From the NCBI RefSeq assembly GCF_042408815.1, contig NZ_JBHOQR010000019.1, positions 1-45,039 on the forward strand: a stretch of DNA of 45,039 nt, given 5' to 3'. The DNA comes from Thermoflexus sp042408815 (GTDB lineage Bacteria; Chloroflexota; Anaerolineae; Thermoflexales; Thermoflexaceae). A model generated the notes under the pieces. It made no database searches. It was not told the DNA's origin and saw only the letters and a program-made list of their open reading frames with translations. Within the stretch, counting starts at the first letter, position 1, and every line of letters starts with the position of its first letter. Both the position numbers and the translations under genes were made by a program. Below, one piece after another: positions 25,127-30,961 of this stretch.

Positions 25127-26779
25127 TCACTCCGTCACCACGGGGATGATCATCGGCCGGCGGCGGGTGTGGCGGTAGAGATATTCGGCCAGGGCGCTCT
25201 GGATACGATGGGCCAGGGCCTGACGGGACTTCCCCCCTCCGTTCGCCGAGCGCACGGTCTCGATGATCAGCTCCTCGGCGCCGGCCAACAGCTCCTCCGC
25301 CTCGCGGGCGAAAGCGAAGCCGCGGGTGATCAGCTCCGGCCGCCCGATGAGCCGGCCCGTCTTCGGATCCCGCCGCACGATGGCGACCACAAATCCCTCC
25401 CGGGAGAGCACCTCCCGCTCCCGCAACACCTCCGGGCCGATATCCCCGATCAGTGCCCCGTCCACGAACACATAGCCGCCTGGCACCCGCTCCGCCACCC
25501 GCCCCTGGCCGTCCCGGAACTCAAGGACCCAGCCGTTTTCCACCGTGAAAATGCGCTCCGCCGGGATGCCCAGCTCCATCGCCAGGCGGGCATGGGCCTT
25601 GAGGTGACGGATCTCCCCGTGGATGGGGATGAAGTACTGAGGCCGGACCAGGTTGATCATCAACTTGAGCTCCTCCTGGCTGGCGTGGCCGGAGACATGG
25701 ACGGGGGCGATGGGGTCATACAGCACATCGGCCCCCCGCTGAAAGAGCCGGTTGATGGTTCGATGCACCATCTCCTCGTTGCCCGGGATCGGGTGGGCCG
25801 ACAGGATCACCGTGTCGCCCGGGACGATCCGGAGTTGAGGGTGCTGGCCGACCGCCATGCGGGCCAGGACCGAAGAGGGCTCCCCCTGGGCACCGGTGGT
25901 GACGATCACCACCTGGTGCGGGGAATAGCGATCCACCTCGTCCAGGCGGATCATGACCCCGGGTGGGATCTCCAAGTAGCCGAGCTTCTGGGCGATCTTC
26001 ACGTTCTCCAGAATGCTGGTCCCGGCGAAGGCCACCTTGCGGCCGTGGCGGAGGGCCGCCTGGATCACCTGCTGAAAGCGGGAGATCAGCGAGGCGAAGG
26101 TAGCGACGATGATGCGGCCCTTGGCCTGACGGAAGACCGCGTCGAAGGCTGCATCGATCACCCGCTCCGATGGAGTCCACCCAGGTCGATCTGCGTTGGT
26201 GCTGTCGGAGAGCAGAGCCAGGACTCCCCGCTTGCTGAACTCCGCGAGGGTTGCGAAATCCGTCGGCTTGCCATCCACCGGGGTCTGGTCGAACTTAAAG
26301 TCGCCGGTGTGGACGATCAGGCCCGCCGGGGTGGTGATCCCCAGCCCTACCCCATCGGGGATGCTGTGGCAGACCCGGAACAGCTCCACCGTGAACGGCC
26401 CGATGGTCAGACGGTCGCCGGCCTGGACCGTGTGGAGGGGGACGCCCTCGGTGACCTTCGCCTGCTTGAGCTTGACCTCGATCAACCCCCGGGTGAGGGG
26501 CGTGGCGTAGACCGGGGCCGGGATCTCGCGGATCAGGAAGGGGAGGGCCCCAATGTGGTCCTCATGGCCGTGGGTGACCACGATGGCCCGCACCCAGGCC
26601 TTTTTGTCCCGGAGATATTGCCAATCGGGGATGATGAAATCCACCCCCAGCATATCGTTCTCCGGGAACATGATCCCGGCGTCGATGATCAGGATGTTGC
26701 GGCCATATTCGATGGCCATCATATTTTTGCCGATCTCGCCGAGTCCCCCCAGAGGGACGATCCGTAAAACCTGTGCCAT
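25127..26779 (-). CDS. rnj: Ribonuclease J
   Basis: This 550-residue beta-CASP metallo-beta-lactamase nuclease has endonuclease and 5'-3' exonuclease activity in RNA decay and rRNA maturation. Motifs are His-Gly-His-Glu-Asp-His (70-75), His-Thr-Gly-Asp-Phe-Lys-Phe-Asp, Ser-Asp-Ser-Thr-Asn-Ala-Asp and the beta-CASP Ser-Gly-His-Ala, followed by Pro-Ile-His-Gly-Glu. Length and C-terminal domain match the RNase J family. ATG 26779 follows AGGAG about ten bases upstream. The reading frame is open upstream to 27037 through the leader, but that region contains the promoter and a terminator hairpin and is not expected to be coding. It leads a tRNA/RNA-processing operon with trmD and the SpoU gene. 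Confidence 0.95.
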   Translation of the reverse strand: MAQVLRIVPLGGLGEIGKNMMAIEYGRNILIIDAGIMFPENDMLGVDFIIPDWQYLRDKKAWVRAIVVTHGHEDHIGALPFLIREIPAPVYATPLTRGLIEVKLKQAKVTEGVPLHTVQAGDRLTIGPFTVELFRVCHSIPDGVGLGITTPAGLIVHTGDFKFDQTPVDGKPTDFATLAEFSKRGVLALLSDSTNADRPGWTPSERVIDAAFDAVFRQAKGRIIVATFASLISRFQQVIQAALRHGRKVAFAGTSILENVKIAQKLGYLEIPPGVMIRLDEVDRYSPHQVVIVTTGAQGEPSSVLARMAVGQHPQLRIVPGDTVILSAHPIPGNEEMVHRTINRLFQRGADVLYDPIAPVHVSGHASQEELKLMINLVRPQYFIPIHGEIRHLKAHARLAMELGIPAERIFTVENGWVLEFRDGQGRVAERVPGGYVFVDGALIGDIGPEVLREREVLSREGFVVAIVRRDPKTGRLIGRPELITRGFAFAREAEELLAGAEELIIETVRSANGGGKSRQALAHRIQSALAEYLYRHTRRRPMIIPVVTE

Positions 26780-26918
26780 GGAGCCTATCTCCTGTTCTGG
26801 ATCGAGATTCCACGGCGGATAGGAGGTCGCGGAAAAGCGCTCCCAAGGAATATTTTGACCCTGCTTCCTTATGTAACCCAAGGGGCCCTGAGATCCGAGC
26901 CCAGCCCGGGAGGTCCTC

Positions 26919-26960
26919 AAACAAAAAGGCCGCCAACGCCCCAGCGGGCAGCCGGCGGCC
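26919..26960 (-). terminator. Intrinsic terminator inside the RNase J leader
   Basis: On the minus strand a perfect 7-bp stem GGCCGCC/GGCGGCC, with a further GC-rich interior, is followed at once by TTTTTGTTT. It lies about 40 bases after the predicted start of the 27009-27037 promoter and about 140 bases before the RNase J ATG. No leftward gene precedes it, so it must terminate the leader transcript itself. Confidence 0.8.
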
Positions 26961-27008
26961 CCATCCCGAACCATCGGTATAGAACGAGTACGGATCTCCA
27001 CTGTCTTC

Positions 27009-27037
27009 ATCGTATCCGCAAAGCCGGGTTTCGTCAA
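27009..27037 (-). promoter_or_regulatory. Promoter of the RNase J leader
   Basis: TTGACG (27037-27032), a 17-bp spacer and TACGAT (27014-27009) form a strong sigma-70-type promoter pointing left toward RNase J. The predicted start is near 27002. A much weaker candidate (TTGGGT, then CAAAAT around 26893-26862) lies after the terminator. Confidence 0.75.
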
Positions 27038-27121
27038 TCTTCTGGCGCTGGCCTTCGAGACGCGGGAGCTCTATTGGAGCCCCTCTGAAGCTGAGCGCAT
27101 AGGCGGGGCGTGGCGTTCGGA

Positions 27122-27155
27122 GCCACACCCTCCGTGTGGCGGTCTGGAGTATAAT
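27122..27155 (+). promoter_or_regulatory. tRNA-Ser/tRNA-Gly promoter with inverted repeat at the -35 position
   Basis: TATAAT at 27150-27155 lies eight bases before the tRNA-Ser 5' end. The usual -35 position has no TTGACA-like hexamer. It is occupied instead by a perfect 7-bp inverted repeat GCCACAC-(5)-GTGTGGC (27122-27140). The repeat may be an operator or an activator site. Confidence 0.6.
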
Positions 27156-27162
27156 TTGTGGC

Positions 27163-27252
27163 GGAGGGGTGGCCGAGTGGACGAAGGCGGGTGACTCGAA
27201 ATCACCTGTGGGCCCGAAAGGCTCACCGCGGGTTCGAATCCCGCCCCCTCCG
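27163..27252 (+). tRNA. tRNA-Ser (CGA)
   Basis: A 90-base class II tRNA. The acceptor stem is GGAGGGG with CCCCTCC and the discriminator is G, as serine tRNAs require. Anticodon stem GGTGA/TCACC encloses loop CTCGAAA with anticodon CGA. A long variable arm (around TGTGGGCCCGAAAGGCTCA) and T-arm GCGGG-TTCGAAT-CCCGC follow. CCA is not encoded. It is cotranscribed with tRNA-Gly. Confidence 0.95.
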
Positions 27253-27257
27253 CTCGT

Positions 27258-27330
27258 GCGGGCGTAGCTCAGACGGTAGAGCGCCTCCCTGCCATGGAGG
27301 AGGCCGCGGGTTCGAGTCCCGTCGCCCGCT
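27258..27330 (+). tRNA. tRNA-Gly (GCC)
   Basis: A 73-base tRNA begins five bases after tRNA-Ser. The acceptor stem is GCGGGCG with CGCCCGC and the discriminator is T. Anticodon stem CCTCC/GGAGG encloses loop CTGCCAT with anticodon GCC, and the T-arm contains GGTTCGAGTCC. No CCA is encoded. Confidence 0.95.
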
Positions 27331-27554
27331 CTGTGACCCGAATAACCCAGAACCCTCACCTGGCGCTGTCAGTGCTCTCCTGGGCCGTTGGAGGGCCAGG
27401 GATCCAGCGCAGAAGGACCCTCGGGGCCTTCGGGGGGAGGCTGACGGGCGACCTCGCCCCACGCCTCGAGCGATTCCTTACTGGGGTGTGGTCGGCCCGG
27501 CCGGCCCTGATGGCGGATCAGATGGGCTGGACGCTGCTGCGGACGGCTGTGGAT

Positions 27555-27689
27555 CGGGGGCCCGCGGGCCGTGATGACGATTTTCGATGCGACCTCCCGG
27601 GAGTATTCGTTGATGACCACCGGCCCGGTCTCCTCCCTTTCCTTCAGGCGTTGCGAAAGAGGCCAGCGGACGAATTGGGGAACTTCGAT
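27555..27689 (-). pseudogene. Remnant of an unidentified gene
   Basis: Within the 558-bp interval 27331-27888 the only protein-like stretch is on the minus strand. About 45 codons contain Glu-Val-Pro-Gln-Phe-Val-Arg-Trp-Pro-Leu and Val-Val-Ile-Asn-Glu-Tyr-Ser-Arg-Glu-Val-Ala. It lies directly after an in-frame TAG (27690-27692) that is itself five codons after an ATG. The frame then runs on with non-protein-like composition to 27369. It looks like a gene broken by a nonsense change. The family is not recognised, and the rest of the interval shows only the terminator at 27771-27815. Confidence 0.3.
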
Positions 27690-27770
27690 CTACCGAGAGG
27701 AAGCCATGACGAAAAACCCCGCGGATTCCCGTCGCCCTCGGCCGTGAGGAACACCGGGTGAACCCCACGC

Positions 27771-27815
27771 AGAAAAACGAAGGGGGAGGCTTCCCGATCA
27801 CCTCCCCCATCGTTT
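27771..27815 (-). terminator. Terminator of the lexA operon
   Basis: A 15-bp stem with one mismatch (around GGGGGAGG/CCTCCCCC) and an 11-base loop is followed on the minus strand by TTTTT. It lies 74 bases after the stop of the small membrane protein gene. On the plus strand three T's follow the stem, so weak bidirectional action is possible. Confidence 0.85.
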
Positions 27816-27888
27816 AGAGATGGGAAAATCGCTGAAGGCGGCTCCCGGGAGGAAAGAGGCATATCGCCATGCCCCCTCACCCTCTATT

Positions 27889-28341
27889 CTATTCCTCCTC
27901 CCCTTCTTCCCCGATCACCGTGAACGTCCGGGGAGCCGGGGGCGGAGGAAGCGGCCAGCTACGGTGGAAATCCGGCACCGGCGGTCCGGGCATCCAGGCG
28001 ATCCATGGGATCCACGGCATTCCCAGGAGGGGAAGGCCCGGCGTGCCCGAGGGCCCCCGCCCGGGAGCGCCCGCCCCGATCCTCGTTGGGAATCCATACC
28101 CCTCAGCTCCCGGCATCCATCCCGAATGCCCGTCTCGCCCCACACCGGCGTAGGGATCCGGGAGGTTCGCCCGCTGGATCCCCAGGGCGACAAGGAGAAA
28201 GGCCATCATGGTTCCCATGGCCACCCCAACCATCACCGCCAGGCCCCATGCGCCCAGATGAATCCCCACCCAGATGGCTCCGCTGATCCCGAAGGCGGTG
28301 GTGAAGAGCAGGAGCAGAAGTCTGAGCAGCACCTGCCTCAT
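27889..28341 (-). CDS. Two-TM membrane protein with Pro/Gly-rich tail (third gene of the lexA operon)
   Basis: The 150-residue protein has two transmembrane helices (about 5-27 and 31-54). A long Pro/Gly/Trp-rich disordered region (about 58-138) follows, then an acidic end with Glu-Glu-Gly-Glu-Glu-Glu. ATG 28341 has AGGAGGAG upstream. It is the last gene before the operon terminator and lies 80 bases after the FtsK-like gene. No family is recognised. Its layout of membrane helices plus a low-complexity linker is what the N-terminal part of full-length FtsK looks like, suggesting it could anchor the motor-only FtsK encoded upstream. A damage-induced division inhibitor of YneA/SidA kind is the main alternative. 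Both ideas are inference. Confidence 0.7.
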   Translation of the reverse strand: MRQVLLRLLLLLFTTAFGISGAIWVGIHLGAWGLAVMVGVAMGTMMAFLLVALGIQRANLPDPYAGVGRDGHSGWMPGAEGYGFPTRIGAGAPGRGPSGTPGLPLLGMPWIPWIAWMPGPPVPDFHRSWPLPPPPAPRTFTVIGEEGEEE

Positions 28342-28421
28342 GGTGGACTCCTCCTGGTTCAGGATCGCTGGAAAAGCCAGGGCACACCGCCATGCGCCCC
28401 GGCCCATCTCGCAGGGTCCCC

Positions 28422-29459
28422 TTACGGCTGGGGTGCGCCAGATCCCCGGGCGATCAAGGGAAGGAGCGGCCGGAGCTCCTCGGGCGCGAGATAGGCTGCC
28501 TGGAAACGAGTGAGGGCCCCACCCACCACGGCGATGAAATCCCCCTTCCCCGGCAGGCGCTCCGCGCCTGTCCCCCCGATCCCGGCCGCCACCCGGGCGT
28601 CCTCCGCGGAGACTACCCGCCCCACCAGCCGGGCCGGGAAATTGGCCGTCAGCCGCCCGCCCAGCAGCGCGGCAGTCGGCTTCTGGGTGCAGGCCAGCAG
28701 GTGGATCCCGGCCTCTCGCCCCCGCTGGGCCAGCCGGGTCAGCAGCTCCCCTACTTCCCGCCCACCCTGCTGCACCAGATCTCCCAGCTCGTCGATGACG
28801 ATCAGCAGACGGGGCGTGAAGATCCCCTCCCGGGAGCGGCGCTCCATCAGCCGGACGGCTTCCTCCAGGCTGGCCGTCGCTTCAGGCATCTCCCCCGCGG
28901 CGAATGTCCACACATGGGGAAGCTCCCGGAACGCGGCGAAGGCTGTTCCCTTGGGATCCACGAGGATCAGCATGAGCTGGCCAGGACGGTGGGTCATGAG
29001 CAGGCTGGTCAGCATCGTCCGCGCCAGCGAAGTCTTCCCCGATCCGGTGGTCCCGGCGATCAGGATGTGGGCGACCTGCGGGCTGGTCAGGCGGATCAGC
29101 AGCGGCGCCCCGTCAGCGGCCAGCCCCAGGAGGGCGGTATAAGGCGGATAACGGGACATCGATCGGCGGACCTCTTCCATCAGTGGAAGGAAGCGCACCA
29201 CCTGGGGATCGGGGCGGGGGATTTCCAGCTGCACCACCGGCCCTTCCCGCTGGATCCGCACCCCAGGCACCCCCAGGGCCATGGCCAGCTCCTCCGCCAG
29301 CCCTTTCAGGCGGGACCACCGGACGCCGGGGGCGGGGACGACCTGGAAGAGGATCGTCGTCGGCGTGACCCGGCCGCCGGTCACCCGCCCGGGCGATCGA
29401 TGCTGCCAGAGCACCTGCTCCACGAGATCCGCCTGGGCCTCCAGCCACCTCCGCTTCAT
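28422..29459 (-). CDS. Motor-only FtsK/SpoIIIE-type DNA translocase
   Basis: The 345-residue protein contains only the FtsK motor. An alpha domain (about 30-82) has Pro-Ala-Pro-Gly-Val and Val-Arg-Ile-Gln, ending Leu-Glu-Ile-Pro. The RecA-like beta domain has Walker A GTTGSGKT (136-143), Asp-Pro-Lys (168-170), Walker B Leu-Leu-Ile-Val-Ile-Asp-Glu-Leu (218-225), Arg-Gly-Arg-Glu-Ala-Gly-Ile-His-Leu (246-254) and Gly-Lys-Gly-Asp-Phe. The N-terminal membrane domain and the C-terminal gamma (KOPS-reading) domain are missing; full FtsK is about 800 residues. ATG 29459 follows AGAGGAGGC. It lies 61 bases after lexA in the same operon, so it should be induced by DNA damage. Conjugative TraB-like or element-encoded translocases are alternatives. 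Confidence 0.85.
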   Translation of the reverse strand: MKRRWLEAQADLVEQVLWQHRSPGRVTGGRVTPTTILFQVVPAPGVRWSRLKGLAEELAMALGVPGVRIQREGPVVQLEIPRPDPQVVRFLPLMEEVRRSMSRYPPYTALLGLAADGAPLLIRLTSPQVAHILIAGTTGSGKTSLARTMLTSLLMTHRPGQLMLILVDPKGTAFAAFRELPHVWTFAAGEMPEATASLEEAVRLMERRSREGIFTPRLLIVIDELGDLVQQGGREVGELLTRLAQRGREAGIHLLACTQKPTAALLGGRLTANFPARLVGRVVSAEDARVAAGIGGTGAERLPGKGDFIAVVGGALTRFQAAYLAPEELRPLLPLIARGSGAPQP

Positions 29460-29520
29460 GGGGAATGCCTCCTCTGATCCAGTGAACGCCTGGGGAGATG
29501 CAGCGCCCATGCGCCTTCGG

Positions 29521-30186
29521 CTATCCTTCCTGAACGATGGCCCCCAGATCCCTCACTGGGCCGAATCGGAACGCCACGCGTCCCTCCAGCACCCACATCC
29601 GCCGATCCAGGCGGATCGGTGGCAGCTCCGGATGGGCGGGTCGCAGCCAGTAGATCGCTTCATTCTTCCGCGTGGCACCCTTCGCCTGTTCGATGACCAG
29701 TTCCTTCAGGGTCAGCTGATTGCGACCGCGCAGCCGCGCCACCACCAGGTCCCCGGAGCGGACCTCGCTCCAGGTCACCGGCTCAATCAGCACGATGTCA
29801 TACGGCTGAATCCCTCGGCCGATCATAGATTCCCCGCGGACCCAGAGGGCGAACTGGCAACGGCGAGGCACCCAAGCCGCGGGCAGGCGCAGGGTCCCCA
29901 GATCCTGGGGGATGACCTCCACCACCTGATCCGGCGAGGAGGCGGGGACCACGCCCTTCAGGGGGATCGATACGGGCGGGGGCGGAAGGGAGACCGGCCG
30001 CCAGGTTCGATGTTTCCCGGGTTCGCGGGCCACCATACCTTTTTGAACCAGCGCGAGCAGGTGATAACGAGCGTGGGAACGAGAGGCAAACCCCATCTGC
30101 CGGCGGACCTCTTCCAGCGTGGGGCTATAGCCGTGGGTTTCCCAGTATGCTTCCAGATAGCTCAGCAGCCGATCCTGGTCCACCAT
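29521..30186 (-). CDS. lexA: LexA-like SOS repressor
   Basis: The 221-residue protein has a LexA-type winged helix (about 1-65, with Tyr-Ser-Pro-Thr-Leu-Glu-Glu-Val and Ser-Arg-Ser-His-Ala-Arg-Tyr-His-Leu). A linker leads to an S24 peptidase domain with catalytic Ser120 (Gly-Glu-Ser-Met) and Lys161 (Thr-Leu-Lys-Glu). The expected scissile Ala-Gly is Ala82-Ser83 in the aligned Gly-Val-Val-Pro-Ala-Ser segment, which may change the cleavage rate. A palindromic GAAC-N4-GTTC operator over its own start point indicates autoregulation, as in Bacillus-type LexA. It is first in an operon with the FtsK motor and a membrane protein. A phage-type repressor is less likely given the host-like operator and promoter. 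Confidence 0.9.
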   Translation of the reverse strand: MVDQDRLLSYLEAYWETHGYSPTLEEVRRQMGFASRSHARYHLLALVQKGMVAREPGKHRTWRPVSLPPPPVSIPLKGVVPASSPDQVVEVIPQDLGTLRLPAAWVPRRCQFALWVRGESMIGRGIQPYDIVLIEPVTWSEVRSGDLVVARLRGRNQLTLKELVIEQAKGATRKNEAIYWLRPAHPELPPIRLDRRMWVLEGRVAFRFGPVRDLGAIVQEG

Positions 30187-30198
30187 CGCTCCCCCGCA

Positions 30199-30216
30199 TT
30201 AGAACATTTGTTCTAA
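30199..30216. promoter_or_regulatory. LexA operator (SOS box)
   Basis: TTAGAACA-TT-TGTTCTAA is a perfect 18-bp palindrome with the core GAAC-N4-GTTC known for Gram-positive LexA/DinR. It spans the predicted transcription start and lies 13 bases before the lexA ATG. I saw no second copy elsewhere in the window. Confidence 0.9.
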
Positions 30217-30221
30217 TTGAG

Positions 30222-30250
30222 AGCATAGCCCTTTTGCAAGGATTTGTCAA
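30222..30250 (-). promoter_or_regulatory. lexA operon promoter
   Basis: TTGACA (30250-30245), a 17-bp spacer and TATGCT (30227-30222) give a near-perfect sigma-70-type promoter. Its start point falls inside the LexA operator, so bound LexA would block initiation of the lexA, FtsK-motor and membrane protein genes. Confidence 0.88.
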
Positions 30251-30287
30251 GGGGGCAGGGCGATTTCGGCAGCGGCCTGCTGGGGTC

Positions 30288-30893
30288 TTACAACTTCTTC
30301 CGATCTGCCCGGGCGCGCCACGCGGCCCAATCCGCCTCGGTGTCCAGGTCGAAGGTCAGGGCCTCGTGATGGAAAAGGCGCACGGGGAGGCCCCGGGCCC
30401 GGGCTTCCGCCTGGAACGCCTCCAGGCTCCCTGGGCCGAATCGGAAGGGGAGGGCTTCCGGCGGGCGCAAGAGAAGGGCGTTGGTGCCCTGAGCCCGTTG
30501 ATCGGGGACCAGCACCAGGCCTCGATCCGGGAAGCCGGCCTGGAGCAGGGCCTGGATCGCTTCCGGGGTCACGCGGGGGAGGTCGATGGGGAGCACACCG
30601 ATCCCACCCGCGCCGTGGCGGACCGCATACCGGCGGGCGGCGGTCAGGGCGCGGTTCAGATCCTCCCATCGGTCAAAATACGCATCCATCCCCATGCTCC
30701 GGGCCAGGGCCAGCACCCGGAGGTCGGCGCTGATCACCAGGGGATGGACTTCAGGCACCCGGGTGACTACCTGCAGGGTGCGTTGCGTCAGCAGCCATGT
30801 GAGGCGGATCCGTGCCCGCCGCGGGAGCACGGCCGCCAGACGGGACTTCGCCCGCTCCAGCCGTTTCACCGGGATCAGGAACCAGATCTCCAT
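30288..30893 (-). CDS. cofC: 2-phospho-L-lactate/phosphoenolpyruvate guanylyltransferase CofC
   Basis: The 201-residue nucleotidyltransferase starts Trp-Phe-Leu-Ile-Pro-Val-Lys and contains Ala-Lys-Ser-Arg-Leu, the CofC nucleotide-binding opening. It goes on with Gly-Val-Leu-Pro-Ile-Asp-Leu-Pro-Arg-Val (metal Asp near 101) and Thr-Asn-Ala-Leu-Leu-Leu-Arg-Pro-Pro. A Gly-Pro-Gly-Ser and a terminal Asp-Leu-Asp-Thr-Glu-Ala-Asp complete the pattern. CofC makes the GTP-activated three-carbon unit of coenzyme F420, so the organism probably makes F420. GGAAGG precedes ATG 30893. No other F420 gene is in the window; the gene sits just before the divergently regulated lexA operon and follows the LuxR-Kelch gene. 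Confidence 0.88.
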   Translation of the reverse strand: MEIWFLIPVKRLERAKSRLAAVLPRRARIRLTWLLTQRTLQVVTRVPEVHPLVISADLRVLALARSMGMDAYFDRWEDLNRALTAARRYAVRHGAGGIGVLPIDLPRVTPEAIQALLQAGFPDRGLVLVPDQRAQGTNALLLRPPEALPFRFGPGSLEAFQAEARARGLPVRLFHHEALTFDLDTEADWAAWRARADRKKL

Positions 30894-30961
30894 GCGCCTT
30901 CCGATCCAGCGGTCGACTCCACGGAGAGGACAGGGGATCCGCTCGCCCGGGCGGGAAGAGC

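Noticed and set aside
25016..26767. 583-codon plus-strand frame opposite trmD and RNase J
   Set aside because: Antisense shadow: His/Asp/Gly/Leu-rich translation without motifs over two certain genes.
26780..27037. 86-residue N-terminal extension of RNase J
   Set aside because: The region contains a promoter and an intrinsic terminator and lacks family similarity; the ribosome-binding site supports ATG 26779.
27317..27737. 11-bp direct repeat (3' part of tRNA-Gly at 27317-27327 and 27727-27737) as attachment sites of an integrated element
   Set aside because: Too short in GC-rich sequence, no integrase, and only 400 bp enclosed.
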